Positions 1-12,900 of a DNA stretch of 64,000 nt are shown in pieces. Below the pieces are notes generated by a model. The model saw nothing but the letters and a program-made list of their open reading frames with translations. It was not told the DNA's origin and made no database searches. A program made the position numbers and the translations under genes. Positions within the stretch are counted from its first letter, which is position 1. Each line of letters starts with the position of its first letter. The stretch covers positions 17,083,563 to 17,147,562 of the forward strand of contig NC_071348.1 in the NCBI RefSeq assembly GCF_027744825.2, given 5' to 3'. The stretch comes from Synchiropus splendidus. Its lineage: Eukaryota > Chordata > Actinopteri > Syngnathiformes > Callionymidae.

Positions 1-3000
1 ACTTCAGACAGCTTAGATTTGATGTGCAACTACTAGAAAGACCCTTTCTGCTATAGTGGCATGTGAATATTTCATGTTCTGAAGCTTGCCTGCAAAGTTA
101 TGGCACAATGCAGAAAACGCGTATTCAGCCTGAGATAAGGTCGATTCCGTAACACCAAACATAAAAATGTTTATAACTTTGGAAAAACACTTCAGACAGC
201 TTAGATTTGATGTGCAACTACTAGAAAGACCCTTTCTGCTATAGTGGGATATGAAAATTTCATGTTCTGAAGATTCCATGCAAAGTTATGGCAGAATGCG
301 TAAATCGCGTTTTCAGCCTGAGATAAGGTGGGTTCCAGAACGCCAAACATAAAAATGTTGATAACTTTGGAAAAATACTTCAGACAGCTTAGATTTGATG
401 TGCAACTACAAGAAAGACCTTTTCTGCTATCGTGGAAGTTTAAAATGTAATGTTCTGAAGCTCCCCTGAAAGGTTATGGCACAATGCAGAAAATGCGTGT
501 TCAGCCTGAGATAAGGTCGATTCCGGAACGCCAAACATAAAAATGTTGATGACTTTGGAAAATCACTTCAGACAGCTTAGATTTGATGTGCAACTACTAG
601 AAAGACCCTTTCTGCTACAGTGGGAGGTGAAAATTTGATGTTCTGAAGCTTCCCTGCAAAGTTATGGCACAATGTGTAAAATGCGTTTTCAGCCTGAGAT
701 AAGGTCGATTCCGGAACGCCAAACATAAAAATGTTGATAACTTTGGAAAAACACTTCAGGCAGCTTAGATTTGATGTGCAACTACTAGAAAGACCCTTTC
801 TGCTATAGTGAGAGGTGAAAATTTCATATTCTGCAGCTTTCCTGCAAAGTGATGGCACAATGCAGAAAACGCGTTTTCAGCCTGAGATAAGGTTGATTCC
901 GGAACGCCAAACATAAGAATGTTGATAACTATGGAAAAACACTTCAGACAGCTTCGATTTGATGTGCAACTACTAGAAAGACCCTTTCTGCTATAGTGGG
1001 AGGTGAAAATTTCATGTTCTGAAGATTCCCCGCAAAGTTATGGCACAATGCAGAAAACGCGTATTCAGCCTCAGATGAGGTCAATTCCGTAACGCCAAAC
1101 ATAAAAATATTTATAACTTTGGAAAAACACTTCAGACAGCTTAGATTTGATGTGCAATTACTAGAAAGACCCTTTCTGCTATAGTGGGATATGAAAATTT
1201 CATGTTCTGAAGATTCCCTGCAAATTTATGGCAGAATGCGTAAAACGCGTTTTCAGTCTGAGATAAGGTCGATTCCTGAACGCCAAACATAAAAATGTTG
1301 ATAACTTTGGAAAAACACTTCAAACAGCTTAGATTTGATGTGCAACTACGAGAAAGACCCTTTCTGCTTTTGTGGCATGTGAATATTTCATGTTCTGAAG
1401 ATTCCCTGCAAAGTTATGGCAGAATGCGTAAATCGCGTTTTCAGCCTGAGATAAGGTGGGTTCCAGAACGCCAAACATAAAATTGTTGATAACTTTGGAA
1501 AAACATTTCAGACAGCTTAGATTTGATCTGCAACTGCGAGAAAGACCCTTTCTGCTATAGTGGGAGGTGAAAATTTCATGTGCTGAAGCTTTATGCAAAG
1601 TTATGGCACAATGCGTAAAACATGTTTTCAGCCTGAGATAAGGTGGGTTTCGGAACGCCAAACATAAAAATGTTGACAACTTTGGAAAAACACTTCAGAC
1701 AGCATAGATTTGATATGCAACTACTAAAAAGGCCCTTTCTGCTATAGTGGGAGGTGAAAATTTCATGTTCTGAGGCTTCCCTGCAAAGTTATGGCACAAT
1801 GCAAGAAAAGGCGTTTTCAATAAGGTGCGATCCGGAACGCCAAACATAAGGATGTTGATAACTTTGGGAAAACACTTCAGACAGCTTAGATTTGATGTGC
1901 AACTACTAGAAAGACCCTTTCTACTATAGTGGGAGGTGAAAATTTCATGTTCTGTGGCATCCCTGCAAAGTTATGGCACAATGCAAAAAACACGTTTTCA
2001 GACTGAGATAAGGTGGGTTCCAGAACGCCAAACATAAAAATGTTGATAACTTTGGAAAAACTCTTTAGACAGCTTAGATTTGACGTGCAACTACTACAAA
2101 GACCATTTCTGCTATAGTGGGAGGTCAAAATTTCATGTTCTGAAGCTTCCCTGCAAAGTTAAGGCACAGTGCAGAATATGCGTTTTTAGCCTGAGATATG
2201 GTCGATTCCGGAACGCCAAACATAAAAATGTTGATAACTTCGGAAAAACACTTCAGACAGCTTAGATTTGATGTACAAGTACTAGAAAGACCCTTTCTGC
2301 TATAGTGGGAGGTGAAAATTCCATGTTCTGAAGCTTTGCTGCAAAGTTATGGCACAATGCGTAAAACGCGTTTTCAGCCTGAGATAAGGTCGATTCCGGA
2401 ACGCCAAACATAAAAAGGTTCATAATTCTGGAAAAACACTTCAGACAGCTTAGATTTGATGTGCAACTACTAGAAAGACCATTTCTGCCATTGTGGAAGT
2501 GAAAATTCGATGTTCTGAAGCTTCCCTGCAAAGTTATGCCACAATGCAGGAAACGCGTTTTCAGCCTCACATAAGGTCAATTCCGGAACGCCAAACATAA
2601 AAATGTTAATAACTTCAGAAAAACACTTCAGACAGCTTAGATTTGATGTGCAACTACTAGAAAGACCCTTTCTGCTATAGTGGGAGGTGACATTTTTTTG
2701 TTCTGAAGCTTCCCTGCAAAGTTATGTCACAATACAGAAAACGCGTTTTCAGCCTCACATACGGTCAATTCCGGAACGCTAAACATAAAAATGTTAATAA
2801 CTTCGGAAAAAACACTTCAGACAGCTTAGATTTGATGTGCAACTACTAGAAAGACCCTTTCTGCTATAGTGGGATGTGAAAATTTCATGTTCTGAAGTTT
2901 CCCTGCAAAGTTATGGCACAATGCAGAAAATGCGTTTTCAATAAGGTGCGATCCGGAACGCCAAACATAAAAATGTTGATAACTTTCGAAAAGCACTTCA

Positions 3001-6000
3001 GACAGCTTAGATTTGTTGTGCAACTACTAGAAAGACCCTTTCTGCTATAGTGGGAGGTGAAAATTTCATATTCTGCAGCTTTCCTGCAAAGTGATGACAC
3101 CATGCAGAAAACGCGTTTTCAGCCTGAGGTAAGGTTGATTCCGGAACGCCACACATAAGAATGTTGATAACTTTGGAAAAACACTTCAGACAGCTTAGAT
3201 TTGATGTGCAAGTACGAGAAAGACCCTTTCTGCTACAGTGGGAGGTGAAAATTTCATGTTCTGAAGCTTCCCTGCAAAGTTGTGGGACAATGCAGAAAAT
3301 GATTTTACATCCTGTGATAAGGTCGATTCCGGAACGGCAAACATAAAAATATTGATAACTTTCGAAAAACACTTCAGACAGCTTAGATTTGATGTGCAAC
3401 CACTAGAAATACCCTTTCTGCTCTAGTGGGACATAAAAATTTCATGTTCTGAAGCTTCCCTGCAAAGTTATGGCACAATGCAGAAAACGCGTTTTCAGCC
3501 TGAGATAAGGTCGATTCCGGAACGCCAAACATAAAAATGTTGATAACTCAGGAAAAACTCTACAGACAGCTTAGATTTGATGTGCAACTACTAGAAATAC
3601 CCTTTCTGCTGAAGTGGGAGGTGAAAATTTCATGTTCTAAAGCTTCCCGGCAAAGTTATGGCACAATGCAGAAAACGCGTTTTAAGCGTGAGATAAGGTG
3701 AGTTCCGGAACGCCAAACATAAAAATGTTGATTACTTTGGAAATACACTTCAGACAGCTTAGATTTGATGTGCAACTACTAGAAAGACCCTTTCTGCTAT
3801 AGTGGGAGGTGAAAATTTCATGTTCTGAGGCTTTCCTGCAAAGTTATGCTAAATTGCGTAAAACGCGTTTTCAGCCTGGGACAAGGTTGTTTCTGGAACG
3901 CCAAACACAAAAATGGTGATAACTTTGGAAAAACACTTCAAACAGCTTAGATTTGACGTGCAACTACTAGAAAGACCCTTTCTGATATAGTGGGAGGAGA
4001 AAATTTCATGTTCTGAAGTCTCCCTGCAAAGTCATGGCACAATGCAGGAAACGCGTTTTCAGCCCGAGATAAGGTCGATTCAGGAACAACAAACAAAAAA
4101 ATGTTGATAACTCAGGAAAAACTCTACAGACAGCTTAGATTTGATGTGCAACTACTAGAAATACCCTTTCTGCTATAGTGGGACGTGAAAATTTCATATT
4201 CTGAAGCTTCCCTGAAAAGTTTTGGCACAATGCAGAAAACGCGTTTTCATCCTGAGATGAGGTGGGTTCCAGAACGCCAAACATAAAAATGTTGATAACT
4301 TTGGAAAAACAATTTCGACAGCTTAGATTTCATGTGCAATTACTAGAAAGACCCTTTCTGCTATAGTGGGAAGTGAAAATTTCATGTTCTGAAGCTTCGC
4401 TGCAAAGTTATGGCACAATGCCTAAAACTCGTTTTCAGCCTGAGATGAGGTTGATTTCAGAACGCCAAACATAAAAATGTTGAAAACTTTCGAAAAACAC
4501 TTCAGACAGCTTAGATTTGATGTGCAAGTACGAGAAAGACCCTTTCTGCTATGGTGGGATTTGAAAATTTCGTGTTCAGAAGCTTCCCTGCAAAGTAATG
4601 GCAGAATGCGTAAATCGCGTTTTCAGCCTGAGATAAGGTCGATTCCGGAACGCCAAACATAAAAATGTTGATAACTTTCGAAAAACACATCAAACAGCTT
4701 AGATTTGATGTGCAACTACTAGAAAGACCCTTTCTGCTATAGTGGGAGGTGAAAATTTCATGTTCTGAAGTTTCCCTGCAAAGTTATGGCACCATGGAGA
4801 AAATGCATTTTCAATAAGGTGCGATCCGGAACGCCAAACATAAAAATGTTCATAACTTTCGAAAAGCACTTCAGACAGCTTAGATTTGTTGTGCAACTAC
4901 TAGAAAGACCCTTTCTGCTATAGTGGGAGGTGAAAATTTCATATTCTGCAGCTTTCCTGCAAAGTGATGACACCATGCAGAAAACGCGTTTTCAGCCTGA
5001 GGTAAGGTTGATTCCGGAACGCCACACATAAGAATGTTGATAACTTTGGAAAAACACTTCAGACAGCTTAGATTTGATGTGCAAGTACGAGAAAGACCCT
5101 TTCTGCTACAGTGGAAGGTGAAAATTTCATGTTCTGAAGCTTCCCTGCAAAGTTATTGCACAATGCGTAAAACGCGTTTTCAGCCAGAGATAAGGTCGAT
5201 TCCGGAACGCCAAACATAAAAATGTTGATAACTTTGGAAAAACACTTCAGACAGATTAGATTTGATGTGCAACTACTAGAAAGACCCTTTCTGCTATATT
5301 GGGAGGTAAAAATTTCATGTTCTGAAGCTTCCCTGCAAAGTTGTGGGACAATGCAGAAAATGATTTTACATCCACTGATAAGGTCGATTCCGGAACGCCA
5401 AACATAAAAATATTGATAACTTTCGAAAAACACTTCAGACAGCTTAGATTTGATGTGCAACTACTAGAAATACCCTTTCTGCTCTAGTGGGACGTCAAAA
5501 TTTCATGTTCTAAAGCTTCCCTGCAAAGTTATTGGACAATGCAGAAAACGCGTTTTCAGCCTGAGAAAAGGTCCATTCCGGAACGCCAAACATAAAAATG
5601 TTGATAACTTTGGAAAAACACTTCAGACAGATTAGATTTGATGTGCAACTACTAGAAAGACCCTTTCTGCTATATTGGGAGGTGAAAATTTCATGTTCTG
5701 AAGCTTCCCTGCAAAGATGTGGGACAATGCAGAAAATGATTTTACATCCAGTGATAAGGTCGATTCCGGAACGCCAAACATAAAAATGTTGATAACTTTC
5801 GAAAAACACTTTAGACAGCTTAGATTTGTTGTGCAACTACTAGAAATACCCTTTCTGCTCTAGTGGGAGGTGAAAATTTCGTGTTCTGAAGCTTCCCTGC
5901 AAAGTTATGGCACAATGCAGAAAACGCGTTTTCAGTCGGAGATAAGGTTGATTCCGGAACGCCAAAGATAAAAATGTTGATAACTCAGGAAAAACTCTAC

Positions 6001-8100
6001 AGACAGCTTAGATTTGATGTGCAACTACTAGAAATACCCTTTCTGCTGAAGTGGGAGGTGAAAATTTCATGTTCTAAAGCTTCCCTGCAAAGTTATGGCA
6101 CAATGCAGAAAACGCGTTTTAAGCGTGAGATAAGGTGAGTTCCGGAACGCCAAACATAAAAATGTTGATAACTTTGGAACAACTCATCAGACAGCTAAGA
6201 TTTGATGAGCAACTACTAGAAAGACCGTTTCTGCTCTAGTGGGAGGTGAAATTTTCATGTTCTAAAGCTTCCCTGCAAAGTTATGGCACAATGCAGAAAA
6301 CACGTTTTCTGCCTGAGATAAGGTCGATTCCGGAACGCCAAACATAAAAATGTTGATAACTCAGGAAAAACTCTACAGACAGCTTAGATTTGATGTGCAA
6401 CTACTAGATATACCCTTTCTGCTGAAGTGGGAGGTGAAAATTTCATGTTCTGAAGCTTCCCTCGAAAGTTATGGCACAATGCGTAAAACGCGTTTTCAGT
6501 CTCAGAAAAGGTCGATTCCGGAACGCCAAACATAAAAATGTTGATAACTTGGGAAAAACACTTCAGACAGCTTAGATTTGATGTGCAACTACTAGAAAGA
6601 CCCTTTCTGCTATAGTGGGATATGAAAATTTCATGTTCTGAAGCTTCCCTGCAAAGCTATGGCAGAATGCGTAAATCGTGTTTTCAGCCTGAGATAAGGT
6701 CGATTCCGGAACGCCAAACATAAAAATGTTGATAACTTTGGAAAAACACTTCAGACAGCTTAGATTTGATGTGCAACTACTAGAAAGACCCTTTCTGCTA
6801 CAGTGGGAGGTGAAAATTTCATGTTCTGATGCTTCCCTGCAAAGTTATGCCACAATGCAAGAAACGCGTTTTCAGCCTGAGATAAGGTCGATTCCGGAAC
6901 ACCAAACATAAAAATATTGATAACTTTGGAAAAACACTTCAGACAGCTTAGATTTGATGTGCAACTACGAGAAAGACCCTTTCTGCTATAGTGGGAGCTG
7001 AAAATTTCATGTTCTGAAGCTTCCCTGCAAAGTTATGGCACAATGCATAAAACGCGTTTTCAGCCTGAGATAAGGTCGATTCAGGAACGCCAAACATAAA
7101 AGTGTTGATAACTTTGGAAAAACACTTCAGACAGCTTAGATTTGATGTGCAACTACTTGAAAGACCCTTTCTGCTATAGTGGGAGGTGAAAATTTCATGT
7201 TCTTAAGCTTACCTACAAAGTTTTGGCACAATGCAGAAAATGCGTTTTCAGCCTGAGATAAGGTGGGTTCCAGAACGCCAAACATAAAAATGTTGATAAC
7301 TTTGGAAAAACACTTCAGACAGCTTAGATTTGATGTGCAACTACTAGAAAGACCCTTTCTGCTACAGTGGGAGGTGAAAATTTCATGTTCTGAAGCTTCC
7401 CTGCAAAGTTATGCCACAATGCAAGAAACGCGTTTTCAGCCTGAGATAAGGTCGATTCCGGAACACCAAACATAAAAATATTGATAACTTTGGAAAAACA
7501 CTTCAGACAGCTTAGATTTGATGTGCAACTACGAGAAAGACCCTTTCTGCTATAGTGGGAGCTGAAAATTTCATGTTCTGAAGCTTCCCTGCAAAGTTAT
7601 GGCACAATGCATAAAACGCGTTTTCAGCCTGAGATAAGGTCGATTCAGGAACGCCAAACATAAAAGTGTTGATAACTTTGGAAAAACACTTCAGACAGCT
7701 TAGATTTGATGTGCAACTACTAGAAAGACCCTTTCTGCTATAGTGGGAGTAGAAAATTTCATGTTCTGAAGCTTTCCTGCAAAGATATGGCACAATGTGG
7801 AAAACGCGTTTTCAGCCTGAGATAAGGTTGATTCCGGAACGCAAAACATAAGAATGTTGATAACTTTGGAAAAACACTTCAGACAGCTTAGATTTGATGT
7901 GCAACTACTAGAAAGACCCTTTCTGCTATAGTGGGATGTTAAAATTTCATGTTCTGAAGTCTCCCTGCAAAGTTATTGCACAATGCGTAAAACGCGTTTT
8001 CAGCCTGAGATAAGGTCGATTCCGGAACGCCAAACATAAAAATGTTGATAACTTTGGAAAAACACTTCAGACTGCTTAGATTTGATGTGCAACTACTAGA
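1..8100. repeat. Segmental block A, copy 1 (within satellite)
   Basis: This run of monomers recurs in order at 9939-17860. The offset starts at 9938 bp. It then steps to 9750, 9563, 9382 and 9194, and later to 9758. The steps are about one monomer (187, 188 or 181) or +564 (three monomers). Copy 1 therefore has extra monomers, for example 721-908 and the 181-bp type near 2810-2990, that copy 2 lacks. Copy 2 has gained a three-monomer unit. This is the pattern expected of unequal exchange in register. Confidence 0.85.
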
Positions 8101-9938
8101 AAGACCCTTTCTGCTATAGTGGGAGGTGAAAATTTCATGTTCTGAAGCTTCCCTGCAAAGTTATGGCACAATGCGTAAAACGCGTTTTCGGCCTGAGATG
8201 AGGTTGATTTCAGAACGCCAAACATAAAAATGTTGATAACTCAGGAAAAACTCTACAGACAGCTTAGATTTGATGTGCAACTACTAGAAAGACCCTTTCT
8301 GCTATAGTGGGAGGTGAAAATTTCATGTTCTGAAGCTTCCCTCCAAAGTTATGGCACAATGCGTAAAACGCGTTTTCAGTCTGAGATAAGGTCGATTCCG
8401 GAACGCCAAACATAAAAATGTTTATAACTTTGGAAAAACACTTCAGACAGCTTAGATTTGATGTGCAACTACTAGAAAGACCCTTTCTGCTATAATGGGA
8501 TAAGAAAATTTCATGTTCTGAAGATTCCCTGCAAAGTTATGGCACAATGCAGAAAACACGTTTTCAGCCTGAGATGAGGTGGGTTCCGGAACGCCAAACA
8601 TAAAAATGTTTAAAACTTTGGAAAAACACTTCAGACAGGTTAGATTTGACGTGCAACTACTAGAAAGACCATTTCTGCTATAGTGGTAGTTGAAAATTTC
8701 ATGTTCTGAAGCTTCCCTGCAAAGTTATGGCACAATGCAGAAAACGCGTTTTCAGCCTGAGATATGGTCGATTCCGGAACGCCAAACATAAAAATGTTGA
8801 TAACTTTGGAAAAACACTTCAGACAGATTAGATTTGATGTGTAACTACTAGAAAGACCCTTTCTGCTATAGTCGCATTTGAATATTTCATGTTCTGAAGC
8901 TTCCCTGCAAAGTTATGGCACAATACAGAAAATGCGTTTTCAGCCTCAGATAAGGTGGGTTCCAGAACGCCAAACATAAAAATGTTGATAAGTTTGGAAA
9001 ATCACTTCAGACTGCTTAGATTTGATGAGCCATTACTAGAAAGACCCTTTCTGCAATAGTGGGTGGTGAAAATTCGATGTTCTGAAGCTTCCCTGCAAAG
9101 TTATGGCACAATGTGTAAAATGCGTTTTCAGCCTGGGATAAGGTGGGATCCGGAACGCCAAACATAAAAATGTGGACAACTTTGGAAAAACACTTCAGAC
9201 AGCTTAGATTTGATGTGCAACTACGAGAAAGACCCTTTCTGCTATAGTGGGAGGTGAAAATTTCATGTTCTGAAGCGTCCCTGTGATGTTATGGCACAAT
9301 GCACAAAAACTCTTTTTCAGCCTGAGATAAGGTGGGTTTCGGAACGCCAAACATAAAAGTGTTTAAAACTTTGGTAAAACACTTCAGACAGCTTAGATTT
9401 GATGTGCAACTACTAGAAAGACCTTTTCTGCTATAGTGGAAGTTTAAAATGTCATGTTCTGATGCTCCCCTGAAAAGCACAATGTAGAAAACGCGTGTTT
9501 AGCCTGAGATATGGTCGATTCCGGAACGCCAAACATAAAAATGTTGATAACTTTGGAAAAACACTTCAGACAGCTTAGATTTGTTGTGCAACTACTAGAA
9601 AGACCCTTTCTGCTATAGTGAGAGGTGAAAATTTCATATTCTGCAGCTTTCCTGCAAAGTGATGGCACAATGCAGAAAACGCGTTTTCAGCCTGAGATAA
9701 GGTTGATTCCGGAACGCCAAACATAAGAATGTTGATAACTATGGAAAAACACTTCAGACAGCTTAGATTTGATGTGCAACTACTAGAAAGACCCTTTCTG
9801 CTATAGTGAGAGGTGAAAATTTCATATTCTGCAGCTTTCCTGCAAAGTGATGGCACAATGCAGAAAACGCGTTTTCAGCCTGAGATAAGGTTGATTCCGG
9901 AACGCCAAGCATAAAAATGTTGATAACTTTGGAAAAAC
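8101..9938. repeat. Satellite spacer between the two A blocks
   Basis: About ten monomers that I could not pair with a long block elsewhere. One monomer near 9444-9490 is shortened: the run CCCCTGAAAAGCACAATG lacks the usual GTTATG segment. Two successive monomers ending near 9710 and 9900 share TATTCTGCAGCTTTCC and look like a local two-monomer duplication. No gene or other element was seen. Confidence 0.7.
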
Positions 9939-12900
9939 ACTTCAGACAGCTTAGATTTGATGTGCAACTACTAGAAAGACCCTTTCTGCTATAGTGGCAT
10001 GTGAATATTTCATGTTCTGAAGCTTGCCTGCAAAGTTATGGCACAATGCAGAAAACGCGTATTCAGCCTGAGATAAGGTCGATTCCGTAACACCAAACAT
10101 AAAAATGTTTATAACTTTGGAAAAACACTTCAGACAGCTTAGATTTGATGTGCAACTACTAGAAAGACCCTTTCTGCTATAGTGGGATATGAAAATTTCA
10201 TGTTCTGAAGATTCCATGCAAAGTTATGGCAGAATGCGTAAATCGCGTTTTCAGCCTGAGATAAGGTGGGTTCCAGAACGCCAAACATAAAAATGTTGAT
10301 AACTTTGGAAAAATACTTCAGACAGCTTAGATTTGATGTGCAACTACAAGAAAGACCTTTTCTGCTATCGTGGAAGTTTAAAATGTAATGTTCTGAAGCT
10401 CCCCTGAAAGGTTATGGCACAATGCAGAAAATGCGTGTTCAGCCTGAGATAAGGTCGATTCCGGAACGCCAAACATAAAAATGTTGATGACTTTGGAAAA
10501 TCACTTCAGACAGCTTAGATTTGATGTGCAACTACTAGAAAGACCCTTTCTGCTACAGTGGGAGGTGAAAATTTGATGTTCTGAAGCTTCCCTGCAAAGT
10601 TATGGCACAATGTGTAAAATGCGTTTTCAGCCTGAGATAAGGTCGATTCCGGAACGCCAAACATAAGAATGTTGATAACTTTGGAAAAACACTTCAGACA
10701 GCTTCGATTTGATGTGCAACTACTAGAAAGACCCTTTCTGCTATAGTGGGAGGTGAAAATTTCATGTTCTGAAGATTCCCCGCAAAGTTATGGCACAATG
10801 CAGAAAACGCGTATTCAGCCTCAGATGAGGTCAATTCCGTAACGCCAAACATAAAAATATTTATAACTTTGGAAAAACACTTCAGACAGCTTAGATTTGA
10901 TGTGCAATTACTAGAAAGACCCTTTCTGCTATAGTGGGATATGAAAATTTCATGTTCTGAAGATTCCCTGCAAATTTATGGCAGAATGCGTAAAACGCGT
11001 TTTCAGTCTGAGATAAGGTGGGTTCCAGAACGCCAAACATAAAATTGTTGATAACTTTGGAAAAACACTTCAGACAGCATAGATTTGATATGCAACTACT
11101 AAAAAGGCCCTTTCTGCTATAGTGGGAGGTGAACATTTCATGTTCTGAAGCTTCCCTGCAAAGTTATGGAACAATGCAAAAAACGCGTTTTCAGCCTGAG
11201 ATAAGGTCGATTCCGGAACGCCAAACATAAAAATGTTGATAACTTTGGAAAAACACTTCAGTCAGCTTAGATTTGATGTGCAACTACTAGAAAGACCCTT
11301 TCTACTATAGTGGGAGGTGAAAATTTCATGTTCTGAGGCTTCCCTGCAAAGTTATGGCACAATGCAAGAAAAGGCGTTTTCAATAAGGTGCGATCCGGAA
11401 CGCCAAACATAAGGATGTTGATAACTTTGGGAAAACACTTCAGACAGCTTAGATTTGATGTGCAACTACTAGAAAGACCCTTTCTACTATAGTGGGAGGT
11501 GAAAATTTCATGTTCTGTGGCATCCCTGCAAAGTTATGGCACAATGCAAAAAACACGTTTTCAGACTGAGATAAGGTGGGTTCCAGAACGCCAAACATAA
11601 AAATGTTGATAACTTTGGAAAAACTCTTTAGACAGCTTAGATTTGACGTGCAACTACTACAAAGACCATTTCTGCTATAGTGGGAGGTCAAAATTTCATG
11701 TTCTGAAGCTTCCCTGCAAAGTTAAGGCACAGTGCAGAATATGCGTTTTTAGCCTGAGATATGGTCGATTCCGGAACGCCAAACATAAAAATGTTGATAA
11801 CTTCGGAAAAACACTTCAGACAGCTTAGATTTGATGTACAAGTACTAGAAAGACCCTTTCTGCTATAGTGGGAGGTGAAAATTCCATGTTCTGAAGCTTT
11901 GCTGCAAAGTTATGGCACAATGCGTAAAACGCGTTTTCAGCCTGAGATAAGGTCGATTCCGGAACGCCAAACATAAAAAGGTTCATAATTCTGGAAAAAC
12001 ACTTCAGACAGCTTAGATTTGATGTGCAACTACTAGAAAGACCATTTCTGCCATTGTGGAAGTGAAAATTCGATGTTCTGAAGCTTCCCTGCAAAGTTAT
12101 GCCACAATGCAGGAAACGCGTTTTCAGCCTCACATAAGGTCAATTCCGGAACGCCAAACAAAAAAATGTTAATAACTTCAGAAAAACACTTCAGACAGCT
12201 TAGATTTGATGTGCAACTACTAGAAAGACCCTTTCTGCTATAGTGGGAGGTGACATTTTTTTGTTCTGAAGCTTCCCTGCAAAGTTATGTCACAATACAG
12301 AAAACGCGTTTTCAGCCTCACATACGGTCAATTCCGGAACGCTAAACATAAAAATGTTAATAACTTCGGAAAAAACACTTCAGACAGCTTAGATTTGTTG
12401 TGCAACTACTAGAAAGACCCTTTCTGCTATAGTGGGAGGTGAAAATTTCATATTCTGCAGCTTTCCTGCAAAGTGATGACACCATGCAGAAAACGCGTTT
12501 TCAGCCTGAGGTAAGGTTGATTCCGGAACGCCACACATAAGAATGTTGATAACTTTGGAAAAACACTTCAGACAGCTTAGATTTGATGTGCAAGTACGAG
12601 AAAGACCCTTTCTGCTACAGTGGGAGGTGAAAATTTCATGTTCTGAAGCTTCCCTGCAAAGTTGTGGGACAATGCAGAAAATGATTTTACATCCTGTGAT
12701 AAGGTCGATTCCAGAACGGCAAACATAAAAATATTGATAACTTTCGAAAAACACTTCAGACAGCTTAGATTTGATGTGCAACCACTAGAAATACCCTTTC
12801 TGCTCTAGTGGGACATAAAAATTTCATGTTCTGAAGCTTCCCTGCAAAGTTATGGCACAATGCAGAAAACGCGTTTTCAGCCTGAGATAAGGTCGATTCC

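Noticed and set aside
135..148. ACGCGT in the palindrome as a yeast-type MluI cell-cycle box
   Set aside because: That regulatory role is known from yeast promoters. In a vertebrate-like satellite there is no gene for it to control, so only the palindrome itself is reported.
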